Source: Okapia johnstoni (Eukaryota > Chordata > Mammalia > Artiodactyla > Giraffidae). Taken from it: DNA of 64,000 nucleotides. The DNA lies in the NCBI GenBank assembly GCA_024291935.2, contig CM044310.1, forward strand, positions 119,298,213 through 119,362,212, read 5' to 3'. Shown piece by piece: positions 31,346 through 43,215 of the stretch. Below the pieces are notes generated by a model. That model saw only the letters and a program-made list of their open reading frames with translations. It was not told where the DNA came from and searched no databases. How positions within the stretch are numbered: position 1 is the first letter of the stretch; the number at the start of each line of letters is the position of its first letter. A program made the translations under genes and the position numbers.

Positions 31346-31504
31346 CTCTTTATCCGGTGAATGTGAATTTTTACAACACCTTTACATACCACCCCCCCAC
31401 TATGCTTGCCTGTCTTACTTCCCTTTGAAATGGGGGCCCACAGGGAATCCCAGAGGTCAGGTAAAATAATCTTTAATCCCCAAATTATCCTTATTTGTGT
31501 GTGT

Positions 31505-31622
31505 GTGTTGTTTGTTTGGACTGTGCTGTGAGGCAAATGCGACCTGAGTTCCCCAACTAGGGATTTTAACCCACACCCCCTGCAGTGGAAGCAGTCTTAA
31601 TCACTGGACCACCAGGGAAGTT
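31505..31622 (-). mobile_element. CHR-type SINE, antisense
   Basis: ggactgtgctgtgaggc...ccaactagggattttaaccc...tggaccaccagggaag. Confidence 0.78.
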
Positions 31623-31869
31623 CCTTTTGTCCCCAGATTATATTTGTCTCAAAATAAAAACAATTCAGCTGCTGAAGATGCAGAAAGAAATCTTAGATAA
31701 GCTTCATCTGCCTCCCCAAAAAACAGCGGCCCTCAACCACCTCCTCCGAGGGAAGTTTCCCGTAAATTTAGTTGCCAAGGCAGAAGGCCCATAGTCCTAG
31801 CATCAAAAAGCCCCACAGAACTTTCGTACCCTCCCACTGAAGCCCTATGCGCCCTCCTTCAGTTAAAGT

Positions 31870-32052
31870 ATTAGCTGCCCAGTCGTGTCCGACTCTGCGA
31901 CCCCATGGACTGTAGCCCGCCAGGCTCCTCTGTCCATGCGCTTCTCCAGGCAAGGATTCTGGAGCGGATTAGCCATGCCCTCCTCCAGGGTCAGACCCAG
32001 GTCTCCCTCATTGCAGGCGGATTCTATACCATCTGAGCCACCAGGGAAGCCT
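31870..32052 (-). mobile_element. Bov-tA-type SINE, antisense
   Basis: agctgcccagtcgtgtccgac...ccatctgagccaccagggaagcc. Confidence 0.88.
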
Positions 32053-32745
32053 TATGTAAAAGTTTCTCTAGCTTCTCAATACTGGGAGGTCCCTCATGGA
32101 CTTGTTAATAAGCTTCTTTTCTCTTGTTAATCTCGCTACTGTTGGTTTTCTGGCCTTCACCTACTAGACCTGATTTGGAAGAGGAAGAAGTTTTTCCTCC
32201 CAAAGCTTTCTTTAGAATGTCTTTCATAGGATCTCAAATCAGGGGGGTCACCCCTGTACTCTCCCCTCCACCCAGTGGCCATAGCTCAGGTTCTGAGCCC
32301 TTGAGCATGGACCCCAAGCACTAAGGGATTATCTCCCTTTCTTACCAGTGAATTAGGACCCGGAAAATAGATTTCAACTAACACCTAATGAACAAATAAA
32401 TTGCTCACAAGAAATCTTCAGGAATATTCAGTGAAATTGGATTTTGGAAACGAAAAAAACTGTCCTAGTAAATCCTAAACAGATAAAAAAGAAAATGAGG
32501 TTAAGCCCCACCCCAAACCTCTCCAGGATTCTACAGTCATCCCAGAGGAATTCCCTGTTAAGTAAGCTATCTTTGTTCTATGTGTTAAAAATATCTTTTT
32601 GCACCTAGCTCATGAGACTCAGTTCTTTGAAATGACTTGGACATCTGAAATCTCTTTTCCAGAATATTTTCTAGACCTCTTCCCTATCAATGAAAAATCA
32701 GTCTATTTAAGAAAAAAATGGAAAACTATTCCAGCTGAATCTGAG
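32053..32745. other. Unassigned intergenic sequence
   Basis: No gene or recognised repeat. Confidence 0.3.
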
Positions 32746-32747
32746 GA

Positions 32748-32928
32748 TTAGCAGGGCTCAGAAAATAAAGAATCCCCCTGCATTGCAGGAGACCCAACTT
32801 TGGTCCCTGGGTCGGGAAGATCCCCTGGAAAAGGAAATGGGAACCCACTCCAGTATTCTTGCCTGGGAGACCCCATGGACAGAGGAGCCTGGCAAAGAGT
32901 TGGACATGACAGAAGCAACTCATACACA
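32748..32928 (+). mobile_element. Bov-tA-type SINE, sense
   Basis: gcagggctcagaaaataaagaatcccc...ttggacatgacagaagcaac. Confidence 0.85.
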
Positions 32929-32974
32929 CACAAGACTAATCTCGGTGGGTCATGGGACCCCTTACAAGCTCTCA

Positions 32975-33105
32975 AAGGCATCCCCCTTTTTTTGTTTTGT
33001 TTGCCTTGCTGCAAGACTCGCAGGATCTTAGTCCCCCACGAGGACTCAAACCCAGGCCCCTCGCGGTGGAAGTGTGGTCATAGCCATTGGACCACCGGGG
33101 AATTT
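32975..33105 (-). mobile_element. CHR-type SINE, antisense
   Basis: ggatcttagtcccccacgaggactcaaaccc...ggaccaccggggaatttcc. Confidence 0.75.
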
Positions 33106-33189
33106 CCTGAGCTTCAGATTTAACTGATCAGCCTGTATTTTGCCTGCCAACTCCAGACTGAAGAGCTCAATTTTTTTTCCCACCTGTTT

Positions 33190-33345
33190 CTTTTTTTTTT
33201 AATTGAAATAAAGTCGATTTACAATTTCTACTGTACAAAAAAGTGACTAAGTTATACATGTATATACATTTTTTAAATATTCTTTTCCATTATGGTTTAT
33301 CTCAGGATACTGAGTATGATAACCTGTGCTATTCAGTAGGACCTT
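33190..33345 (-). repeat. L1 3' end fragment, antisense
   Basis: ttttttttttaattgaaataaagtcgatttacaat...ctgtgctattcagtaggaccttg. Confidence 0.72.
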
Positions 33346-33720
33346 GTGAGGAGCTAAATTCTTATTTAATCAAATTTTAAAGAGCTACACGTGGCTAATG
33401 GTTATTATGTTGGAAACACAGAGTTGATGGTAAAAATGAGTCCAGAGGGGAGATAATAGGACCTAGTTTTTGAGCCATTTCCCAGGGCTGACCAGAGAGG
33501 TCCTTCATGGACCATCCCTCCGCCCCCTTAGCTCCCAACCTTCATCCCTTTAGCATGTTCTCTTTTTTTTTTCTTAAAGTACATCATCAGTAAAACCCAT
33601 CTGAGTATGGAATCCTAGAATAAATGGTATGGCTCTGAGTGTTTCACAGTGCAGGTTCTGGAACAAGTATTAAAGAAAAAAAAAATCCACTGGACACTTG
33701 TTAACAGTTGGTGAAGACTT

Positions 33721-34485
33721 GGGAACTCCCAGGTGGTCCAGTGGTTAGGACTCCACGCATTGGTCCTTGCCTCCCCACCAGGCCTTCTGCCTGCCTTTTG
33801 CCTGTGGAACACTTCAGTCAAAAAGAGTAAGTTTGATCAGAGAAGTGAGAAATGCTGAAACAGAGGAAAAGGATCAAAGGAGACTAAAGGATAATGTAGT
33901 CATTAAACGTAGTCAAGGACCTTTAGTTCCTTCTCAACAGCTATGGACAATATTCGGAGCCATTTCCTGTGAGGTGTCTTACAGATACCAAAGCAGCAGG
34001 TGGAGAAGTTAACTTCAGGGCAACTGGACTGCACCCTGGCCATGAGCTGCCACAATTCAGAGAACTGCCTGGAAAGAAATGGGAACAAATGGACCCTGAA
34101 ACTGAAGATTAACTGTACCTACACAATCAAGTTGATGCTGCTCAGACCACTGATGATCAGTTTGAAGATGACTGTTGGAGATGACTGTGCTGCTTCTGCA
34201 TGTAGCCCCCCCCACCCCCCGAGTCTATAAAAGCTCTCACCCCCTTCTTGGGGGGGGTAGAGTCGGCTTTTGGACAGATGTTCACCACCCTCCCCCAACC
34301 TAGTTGCCGGCATCTGAAATAAAGCAAACTTTCCTTACCACCAGCCTGGCCTGATTATTTGCTTTTGAGTAGCAGGCAGCCAGACCCCACACACGCTTTT
34401 GGTAACACTTTTTGCCGAGGGCCCAGGTTCAATTCCTGGTCAGGGAACTAAGATCCCACAAGTGGCACAGTGCAGCAGAAAAAAG
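33721..34485 (+). mobile_element. CHR-type SINE split by a solo LTR
   Basis: SINE head 33721-33760 (gggaactcccaggtggtccag) and remainder 34408-34485 (gagggcccaggttcaattcc...gggaactaagatcccac) flank the LTR. Confidence 0.78.
33761..34407 (+). mobile_element. Solo endogenous retroviral LTR, sense
   Basis: TG...CA termini, TATA-like tctataaaagctc near 34225, poly(A) signal in ctgaaataaagcaaac near 34315. Related to 21373-21986. No viral genes adjoin it. Confidence 0.78.
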
Positions 34486-34489
34486 GGGT

Positions 34490-34922
34490 ACAGACTATCA
34501 TCTGCAAATTGGCACTTGACTCTTCAAGGGTTAAATCATGGGCTGCTGCAGCTGCCGCCCTTCAACACGGCCTGGAAGGAGCTCACAGAAAGGAGGCAGG
34601 CTGTGCTCAGTGGAAGAACTCGCAGGACAGGTCTTCAGAAAGTTAGATATTTTCAGGAACTGATTTTATGAGCCCAATTCTTGTATCTCCTCATATCTAG
34701 GAAAGCACTAAAATCCTTCTTGGTGATGTCTGCTCCTCGTGACTAGCAGAAACCTTCTGCAGAAAAAAAAAGAAGTGCTTGATTGCATATACTTCTCTTC
34801 CCCAAAATCACATACATACTGACCTTCCCCCTGCCCCTCTGATCTCAGAGCTATCTGAGGTTCTGTCTCTAGACTGCAGTCCTCATTTTGTCCCAAATAA
34901 AACTTAACTCGCAACTCTCACA
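34490..34922 (+). repeat. LTR-like element, sense
   Basis: Related in reverse to 29785-30735; ends cccaaataaaacttaactcgcaactctcaca, a typical poly(A)/U5 end. Confidence 0.6.
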
Positions 34923-34939
34923 TAATGCTTTCTTTCTTT

Positions 34940-35165
34940 CTTACTTTTTTAAGTCGACAAGACTTAACAGAAACAGACTAACAGATTTAGAGAAGGAACT
35001 TATGATTACCAGGGGGGAAAAACGGGGAAAGACAGACTGGGAGTTTAGGATGGACACGTACACACTGCTATTCTGAAACAGATAACCAACAAGGACCTGC
35101 TGTATGGCACAAGGACCTCTACTCAAAATTCTATGATAATCTAAATTGGAAAAGAATTTGAAACA
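34940..35165 (+). repeat. L1 3' fragment, sense
   Basis: gactaacagatttagagaaggaacttatgattaccagg, then tgtatggcacaagg and a 3'UTR end. Confidence 0.65.
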
Positions 35166-35167
35166 GA

Positions 35168-35668
35168 ATGTGTGCTGTGCCCAGCTGAGTCTGACACTTT
35201 GTGACCCCAGAGACTAGAGCCCACCAAGCTCCTGTGTCCATGGGATTTTCCAGGCAAGAAACCTGGAATGAGTTGGCATTTCCTCCTCCAAGGGGTTCTT
35301 CCCAACCCAGGAATTGAACCTGGGTCTCCTGTATTGGAGAAGGCAATGGCATCCCACTCCAGTCCTCTTGCCTGGAACATGCCATGGACAGAGGAGCCTG
35401 GTGGGCTACAGTCCATGGGGTCGCTAAGAGTCGGACACGACTGAGCGACTTCACTTCCACTTTTCCCTTTTATGCACTGAAGAAGGAAATGGCAACCCAC
35501 TCCAGTATTCCTGCCTGGAGAATCCCAGGGGCAGCGGAGCCTGGTAGGCTGCCGTCTATGGGGTCACACAGAGTCGGACACGACTGAAGTGACTTAGCAG
35601 TAGCAGCAGCAGCAGTAGCTCCTGTATTGCAGGCAGATTCTTAACCATCTGAGCCACCCGGGAAGACC
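35168..35668 (-). mobile_element. Bov-tA-type SINE, antisense, split by a Bov-A2
   Basis: Halves 35168-35336 and 35630-35668 (ctgagccacccgggaaga) rejoin across the nested element. Confidence 0.85.
35337..35618 (+). mobile_element. Bov-A2-type SINE dimer nested in a Bov-tA SINE
   Basis: 282 bp; flanked by the 11-bp repeat ctcctgtattg at 35326-35336 and 35619-35629. Confidence 0.92.
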
Positions 35669-36090
35669 ATGGGGATTGAGACTGGGCTCAAATTCAGGGG
35701 GTCATAGCCAACAGCAGAGTAAAAGTGAGCGAGTGGCTGGAAAATTACCAGCAGGAGACCTCATGGTGGGGGGATACTAACTCGCTTAACAGGATTCTTG
35801 CTGAAAGCAAGCCAAGGGCTTAGACATCAGGGGTGTTGGATGAGGAACTTGATCAGAGATCAGAAGTTATCAGTTATCAAGGGTGGGGTGGAGACAGGCA
35901 GATTTTTTTGCGAAGATTGGATGGGGAGGGCCACGGGCAGGTCAAGGTCAAGGTGTGGTTAAGAGTCTACAGAGGAGCCTGACTCAATCAGGCTTAAGTC
36001 ACAGACAGAGTCTTGGTCAGTATTGTCCAGAAGGAAGAAATGTGCCTCTACTCTTCTCGGTTCTCTTGTTCTAAATGGACATGAGACCAA
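35669..36090. other. Unassigned intergenic sequence
   Basis: No gene recognised. A truncated CHR-type head follows at 36093-36140. Confidence 0.3.
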
Positions 36091-36494
36091 GAATTCCCCG
36101 GTGGACCAGTGGCTGGGACCCGGTGCTACCCCTGCAGGGGGAAGACTGGGACACGACTGAGCGACTGAACAGCAGCGAAACACGAGGGAGACTCAGGAAA
36201 ACTGAGCAACCAGCCACAAGGCCCAAACCTTTGCCTACGTGCCACCTTCAGCTAAAGACCAAAGAAGAGGTTGAGGCTGGTGGAATGGGACTTGAGAGAA
36301 GGGCAATTCACATGGAGATGGAGAGCAAACGTTTGGTAGACAAACATTTGCTGGGGCTGGGCTGGGACAGTGGAACTCAGAGAGGAGTCTGATCTCCAGG
36401 CCTCCAGGTTCTCCCCCATCTAGACACCCACATATTCTTTGTAGACATCGCTGGTGGTAGCTTTATTCTGCGAACAGGTTCTCTCTCTTTTCTT

Positions 36495-36750
36495 TTAGTG
36501 TGTAAATTTCTTAAATTTTTGGCGGCATCTTGTGGGATGTAGGCTCGAATCTGTGCCCCCTGCATTGGAAGCTCAGAGTCTTAACCACTGGCTGCTGCTG
36601 CTGCTAAGTCACTACAGTCGTGTCCAACTCTGCTACCCCATAGACGGCAGCCCACCAGGCTCCTCTGTCCCTGGGATTCTCCAGGCAAGAACACTGGAGT
36701 GGTTGCCATTTCCTTCTTCACTTAACCACTGGACTACCAGGGAAGTCCCC
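36495..36750 (-). mobile_element. CHR-type SINE, antisense, split by a Bov-A2
   Basis: Left half to 36591 and right half from 36733 (actaccagggaagtcccc) flank the nested SINE. Confidence 0.8.
36592..36720 (-). mobile_element. Bov-A2-type SINE, antisense, nested
   Basis: (CTG)n start; flanked by the 12-bp repeat cttaaccactgg at 36580-36591 and 36721-36732. Confidence 0.9.
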
Positions 36751-37049
36751 AGGCTCTCTATCTAAACTCTTAAGGCAGTTCACTCGTTTCCGACTCTTGC
36801 CACCCCATGGACTGCAGCCCACCAGTCCTAATCTAATCACGAGAAAAACAGGAGACCAGTTGCAACAGAGGAGGCTGGCAGGTTATGGTCCCTGGGGTCC
36901 CCAAGAGTCAGACACGACAGGGCAACTGAGCACATAATCCCAGTTGAAGCCCAATTCTATAATACCTGACCAGAGGCCTCGAAACTGCCCCCAAATAAGA
37001 AAAGCCCAAGAAACTCTCGCAGCCAAGTGGAACCCAAGGAGGGGAAAAA

Positions 37050-37690
37050 AAAAAACAACTATGGAAATCTGAATTAACCATGGACTGCAGCTAACAATAA
37101 TATTGGCTTACTAAATGTAACAAGTTTGTTGTACTAATGTTCTAATAGCAAAACTAAGGGAATATAAATTAACTATGGACTGCAGCTAACAACAGTAATG
37201 ATATTGGTTTATTCAGTGTAACAAATGTGTTCTACCAATGTATGAATGATGTATTTTTCAATTTATTTTTATAGGTATCAATTATTTTTCAAATTCTTTT
37301 CCCATTTAGATTATTATAGAGTACCCAGTTCTCTGTGCTCTGTTTGTTACACTTAAAAAGCCAATATTATTATTATTAGCTGCAGTCCATGGTTAATCCA
37401 GCTTTCCCTAGGTTTTTTTTTTAACCTTAACCTAATGTCATTTTCTGTTCCAGCATCCCACTCAGACATCGAATTACACAGAGTTGTCATGTTTTCTTGG
37501 GCTCCACTTCTCCCCTTGGCTGCGAGGGCTTCTCAGTCCTTGTTGGAGTAAAAATGTATTCATGTATAGGGGAAACTGGGGGCAGGCATAGTGGAAACTA
37601 TACACTTTGCAGTTTCTCTGTAAATCTAAAGTTGTTCCAAAAGGAAAAATTTCATTATTTTATTTTTTTTTAAGTTTCTTTTATAAAAAA
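37050..37690 (+). repeat. Old L1 3'UTR sequence with a local direct and inverted triplication
   Basis: The unit attaacYatggactgcagctaacaa...aatattggYtt...tgtaacaa occurs directly at 37075-37130 and 37169-37230, and inverted at 37350-37405. An antisense L1 fragment (37255-37345) lies between. Confidence 0.6.
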
Positions 37691-38320
37691 GAAAAAAAAA
37701 AGCCGTAAATTAAAAAACTGTTCTGGCTCAGTCATTTCTTAGAAATCCGAAGAATGAGAGTAAGTCCCACCCAGCCAAGTCCCCACCCCTAGGGCTTTCA
37801 GAGTCAATGTGCCATTATTAAACAGATGTCTGCTGGTGATATTCAAAATACTCTCTGAAACAGCTATCAGATCTCATTCTTTGAGCTGAATGAGGGTCTG
37901 AATGTATTTCCTGAGGGGAAGGAAGGAATTTTTGCCCTCAAATCCCCTTTTGCCTTTCAGATTCCCACCCCCATCCATTTCCATTAGCTTTTGCATTAAT
38001 TTCCGCAGCCTGGCCCCAGGACACCTGTCCATCTGCCCCACAGGTAGAATTTGTAATTGAGGGAATAATGAGCTCGACCTTGGCCCTGAGCCTGCCTTCC
38101 AGGTCTTAGCAAAGAATCCTTCTTTTCCCGACCTTTGATAGCTAATCACATCTCATACCAGATCTAGTTCCTCTCCCTCCATTTGACCTCTGAGTCCTTG
38201 ACCTGCCTTAAATGAGAATCCTATAGACTCACTTAGTAAGACCCCCTCCTCACTTTGGTACCTCTTCTCAAGGATTTTGCACCCACTGACCCCCTCACTC
38301 AACACTCTGGCTGCAAATCC
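37691..38320. other. Unassigned intergenic sequence
   Basis: No gene or recognised repeat. The minus-strand ORF at 37874-38149 has no recognised homology. Confidence 0.3.
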
Positions 38321-38324
38321 CCAT

Positions 38325-38518
38325 TTCTCCTTGGAAAAGACCCTGATGCTGGGAAAGATTGAAGGCCAAAGGAGAAAAGGATGGCTGAGGATGAGATGGT
38401 TAGATAGCATCACCGACTTAATGGACATAAATTTGAGCAAACTCCAGAAGATAGTGAAGGACAGGGAAGCCTGGTGTGCTGCAGTCGTGGGGTCACAAAG
38501 ATACGACTCAGAAACTGA
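38325..38518 (+). mobile_element. BovB LINE 3' end, sense
   Basis: ggaaaagaccctgatgctggg...gatgagatggttagatagcatc...gacagggaagcctggtgtgc. Confidence 0.85.
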
Positions 38519-38697
38519 ACATGTAATCAGATATTCTCTCAATCCATCTCCTCTGTTGAGAAAGTTTTCACCCTGAAAGAGTTCAGAACAGGCCACCCCA
38601 AACTATGCAGCTGTGTGTCTGTTGAATAAATTGATTAGTGAAGTGGTTTGCAAGATCTTACAAGGTCTGCCTTCAGAATCCCCTGAATTAAAACTCC

Positions 38698-38822
38698 TGG
38701 GACTTCCCTGACAGTGCGCCAGTGTTTAAGACTCTATGCTTCCACTACTCTGGGGATGGGTTCCATCACTGGTTAGGAACTAAGGTCCTGCATGCCAAGT
38801 GGGTGGCGAAAAAAGAAATAAA
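38698..38822 (+). mobile_element. CHR-type SINE
   Basis: gggacttccctgacagtgcgccag...ggaactaaggtcctgcatgcc. Confidence 0.78.
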
Positions 38823-39007
38823 AAACTCGTGACTTTGCTTCCATCCAAAGCTGAGGCAAACCCACGTCTTCTCAGTGTTAATCAACAACAGTGTCAGACA
38901 CATTCGAACACCTCTGACACTTAGGAGCTCATCTCTCATACCTTCCTATCTCTTATCAATCACAATCATTCCATCACCAATATTATTTAGAATGGCCATC
39001 CTCACAG

Positions 39008-39203
39008 GCTTCCCTAGTGGCTCAAGATGGCAAAGAATCTGCCTGCAATGAGTCAGACCGGGGTTCAATCCCCGAGCTGGGAAGATCCCCTGGAGAAGGG
39101 AAAGGCAGCCCACTCCAGTCTTCTTGCCTGGAGAATCCCAAGGACAGGAGCCTGGCGGGCTAAAGTCCATGAGGTTGCAGAGACAGACACGACTGAGAAA
39201 CGA
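39008..39203 (+). mobile_element. Bov-tA-type SINE
   Basis: ggcttccctagtggctcaagatgg...gacacgactgagaaacgaac. Confidence 0.88.
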
Positions 39204-39815
39204 ACACTTTCATCCTCACAAAGCTTGAATATAGATGGCAAATTAGGCAAAAAAAGTCATAAACACATATACTCTTTAAATGAATTTCTTATCCGCACAA
39301 TGTAAAGAACCCTGAAGGAAATGCAAAATAATCAAGTTGAAAACCAAGATGCCTGACAAATATTCTCAGTGAAGGCTCTGTGACTCCACGCACGCCCATC
39401 CTATGTGACTGAGCAACATTTGAAATGGCTCCCTAAGATTTCCTCTCAGTTCTCAGTGGGTGTTGTTACTAAAAGTAGAGGTTTGCTTTTTGTTTTGCAA
39501 ATGTAAAATTATCATTACACAGATTCACATTCACAGGGATTCTCGCAGCTTCTAAAGTGTTCTCTCAGACACATTTTTTTTTTCCAGTTGGCAGATTAAT
39601 TTATTCAGTGAATCTTTTCAAAAGTCTGTAATGGACCAAGCACTGGGGACACAGCTCTGAACAAAATAGAAAATGTCCTTCCTTCATCAAGCTTGTATTT
39701 TCGTTTTGGAGGCAGATGACAAAGAAATAAGCAAATGAGTTTATAATATCAGCTAATTATGCATAACAAGTATACCAGACACAGCATGGAGGTGAATGTC
39801 AAAAATTACAATTTT
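39204..39815. other. Unassigned intergenic sequence
   Basis: No gene recognised. The 39810-39880 piece is antisense L1. Confidence 0.3.
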
Positions 39816-39889
39816 TTTTTTTGATTGGACGAAAATTGTTTTACAATATTATGTTGGTTTCTGCCATACAACGACGTGAATCAGTCATA

Positions 39890-40036
39890 ACTGGACCATT
39901 TTATTTATTTCATGTGTTTCTTTTGGCCTCATCACATGGCATGTAGGATCTTGGTTTCCTGACCAATGATAAAACCCATGCCCTCTGCATTGGAAGTGTG
40001 GAGTCTTAACCACTGAACCACTAGGGAAGTTCCATG
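39890..40036 (-). mobile_element. CHR-type SINE, antisense
   Basis: ggatcttggtttcctgaccaatg...taaccactgaaccactagggaag. Confidence 0.8.
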
Positions 40037-40227
40037 GAATTGCTATTTTAGAAAAGCTGGTTGGAGGTAGTGTCCTTGAGGAGGCACGATTCAATGAAAT
40101 CAGGAAAGAAAGCAATTAAAAGAACTGGAAAATTCTGGACAAGTAGACCTACTATGTATTGTGTCTGCATCATTACAACTCTTAAAATTTTGCTCTAATT
40201 CTTTCCCATAGCCTGTGATGTTCTAGG

Positions 40228-40440
40228 GCTTCCCCAGTGGCCCAACAGTAAAGAATCTGCCTGCAACGTGGGAGTCGCAGGAGACACAGGTTCGATCCCT
40301 GGGTCAGGAAGAGCCCCTGGAGGAGGGCATGGCAACCCACTCCAGTATTCTTGTGTGGAGGATCCCATGGACAGAGAAGCCTGGTGGGCTACATGTGTCC
40401 CACGTGTCGCAGAGTTGGACACAAATGTAGGGATTTAGCA
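40228..40440 (+). mobile_element. Bov-tA-type SINE
   Basis: ggcttccccagtggcccaacagtaaag...gttggacacaaatgtaggg. Confidence 0.88.
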
Positions 40441-40502
40441 CTCACGTGATGTTCTAACATAACTGCTTACTTAATTGGTTTTGAAGGCCATACTGAGTAT
40501 CG

Positions 40503-40712
40503 CCTATACTCAGTGGTGTCCAACTCTCTGTGCGACCCTTTGGACACAGTGTAGCCCACCAGGCTTCTCTGTCCGTGGGATTCTCCAGGCAAGAATACTG
40601 GAGTGGGTTGCCTTTTCCTTCTCTAGGGGACCTTCCCGACTCAGGCATCAAATCCAGGTCTCCTGCATTGGCAGGCAGATTCTTTACCATTGAGCCACCA
40701 GGGAAGCCCAGA
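40503..40712 (-). mobile_element. Bov-tA-type SINE, antisense
   Basis: tactcagtggtgtccaactc...attgagccaccagggaagccc. Confidence 0.88.
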
Positions 40713-41213
40713 TATATTGTGATGTCTAATAACTCTCAGCTGTCCAACACACAGGTATTGTCTTCTAAAGTGTTTCATCTAGTCTGGAAATAGTCCTGCC
40801 TCTCCCCCACTTGTTCTCCTCAACTTCAGCACAAACCAGGAACTTTACATTAAATTGCAGGAATCCTTTTAATAAACACGATTATCACCCATTCACCTCC
40901 AGGCTGTACCTCATTGTTGAGCAAAGAACTCTGTACACAAAAGGATTTCAAAAACTGTTGAGGATTTTTTTTTTTTTTAAAGCTATTCTTACTGGTATGC
41001 AGACCAGCCAGATAAAGCTATGAATTGGGCGGAGAGGGTGGAGAGACCAGGTGATTGGAATAACAACAAGGTCTAGTGATTTGCAAATGAAGAGCTTTCA
41101 GTTCTGCAGGAAGAATGTTTGACTTAGCAAACTCTTCCCATTGAGTCCTAGTCTCCCCCAGCCACCCCAGGCTATCAAGTCTCATTTCTTAAGTCTTTGG
41201 AATTTTTGAATCC

Positions 41214-41458
41214 AAAAAAAAAAAAAAAAAAAAAAAAAGAAGAAGGAAAAAAAAAAAAAGTGGCTCAGTAAAGAGGAAAGGTAAAGAATGTTCCTGCAAT
41301 GTAGGAGACCCAGGTTCAACCCCTGATTCGGAAGATCCCCTGGAGAAGGAAATGGCAATCCACTCCAGTATTCTTGCCTGGAGAATTCCCATGGACAGCA
41401 AAGTCTGGCAGGCTACATTTCATGGGGTTGCAATGTCGGACAGGACTGAGTGCCTAAT
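41214..41458 (+). mobile_element. Poly-A tract and Bov-tA-type SINE
   Basis: A-run 41214-41238, then gtggctcagtaaagaggaaagg...ggactgagtgcctaa. Confidence 0.82.
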
Positions 41459-41644
41459 ACGTTCAAAGAGGAAAGATATTAAGTAGAGACTTAAGGTTCG
41501 TTAATAGTTAATAAATCAAGTATACATCAATAAAACTTTAATAGTTAACAAATCAATTGTACATAATAAAGCTGGGGGAAAATTGGAAAAAAGCAGCTAA
41601 TAAACATATTAACTTGAGGTTTTACTGGGCACGTTAGTGGTGGT

Positions 41645-41748
41645 TTAGTTGCTAAGTCATGTCTGATTCTTGCAACTGGGTTCCTTTTGTCCATGGCATT
41701 TCCCAGGCAAGAATACCTGAGTGGGTTGCCATTTCCTTCTCCACTGGA
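41645..41748 (-). mobile_element. BovA fragment, antisense
   Basis: ttagttgctaagtcatgtctgattc...gggttgccatttccttctcc. Confidence 0.8.
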
Positions 41749-42232
41749 TTTACTTAAAATCAACTTTGAATGGAAGTCTTTGTTTCACGTTTCTTAAAGT
41801 CAATCGCATTAAAAGAGTTTTTCACCTGTAAGAACACATGCTTCTTCCATTTTTACTAAATGTGGGCCCCAGGGATGATTTGGGGGTGGGGGGGATATAG
41901 GTGAATAAGACTAACACAGTCCCCTGGGAGCTGAGCTCAAAGGACAACTGTGACAAGTAATTGAACTGGTGGCTAGTGATTAGACAAAGAGAAATGCTAA
42001 GCCCTTGAAATGTGAGAGATGTGTAGGGGTCGGCCCTGAATGTGCTCCATGAGGGTGAAGGGCAGGAAGAAAAAGCTGCCAGTGGCAGGGAAAATAAGGT
42101 GATGAAAAGGACCTTGCTGGGTTTGGGGACAGAGCAGAGGGTCCAGGTGGAGAGGAGTGGCGAGGTTAGATCTGGGTGAAAATCAATGTCTCCACTTTTA
42201 TCAAAGTTGCTCTCAAAAATGTACATTTTAGG

Positions 42233-42362
42233 GAATTCCCTGATGTTCCAGTGGTTAGAACTCAATGCTTTCACTGCCATGGGCCCAGCTTTGATTTGAT
42301 ACCTGGTTGGGAAACTAAGATCCAACAAGCTTCTCAGGGTGACCAAAAAAAAAAAAAAAGCT
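42233..42362 (+). mobile_element. CHR-type SINE with poly-A tail
   Basis: gggaattccctgatgttccagtgg...tgggaaactaagatcc. Confidence 0.8.
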
Positions 42363-43059
42363 CATTGTAAAAGAAAAAAAATTTTCTTTAAAGAAAAACC
42401 AGAAAAAGAAATATTTAAAAATGCTCACTCTAACCACAACATTGCAAATCAACTATTTGCCAGTAAAAATTTTATCAAAAATTTTAAATAAAAATGCTCA
42501 TTATAGCACTATTAATAAATTATCCTAAATTTGTAAAAATTGAAAATATCTAACATTAGGGGCTTGATGAAATTAGGCTAAAGATATACTCTGGATTGCC
42601 CTTAAGCCTTAAGGCACACGTATTTATTTTTTTACCATTTTATTTATATATTTTCTGAACTTCATCCAACCATCTTTGGCAAGTCCCATGGACTTGTTAC
42701 TCCTTGTCCAGGAATTCCTATAGGGAAAATACTAAGGCCTCGGGCCTCAATAATACATATAAATTCAGTAAAACTACACATTTTTAAAAGATACTGAAAA
42801 TATGTTGAGAAATTGTAATATTCATAGTTGTTAAAAAAAACATTTAAAATACCTTTTAATGGGGTGTTGGATTTAAAGAACTCAGAAGTGATCCCCACAT
42901 CAATGCTTTATATGAATATGCATAGATTCAGAGGAGATAATAGGAACAGAAATTAGATGTGTTCATGTTTGTTTTTTTCTGTCCATCACCCTTCCTCTAG
43001 GTCTGTCTCTCAGCTTCCACGCTATTCACATTGTGAAGCGCTGTACATAGTTTAGAATG
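42363..43059. other. Unassigned AT-rich sequence
   Basis: No gene. The first 130 bp look like an L1 tail. Confidence 0.3.
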
Positions 43060-43215
43060 TTTGCCGAGACCCCTGGCATTATCCACAAAAGGTTGAAAGT
43101 ACTCCATTGCCCTTCCCAGTTGTGACAACCAAACGTGTCTCCAAACTTCGCCAGATGTCCCCTGGGGAGGAAAAAAAAACCACCCTCAGTCAAAATCCAC
43201 TGTCCTAGACTATAA
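43060..43215 (-). mobile_element. MER5-type (hAT-Charlie) fossil, antisense
   Basis: gacccctggcattatccac...ttgtgacaaccaaacgtgtctcc...agatgtcccctgggg; lies just upstream of the miRNA promoter. Confidence 0.6.

Noticed and set aside
41822..42346. 174-codon minus-strand ORF
   Set aside because: Overlaps a SINE at its start; the translation is low-complexity Ser/Leu with no family match.
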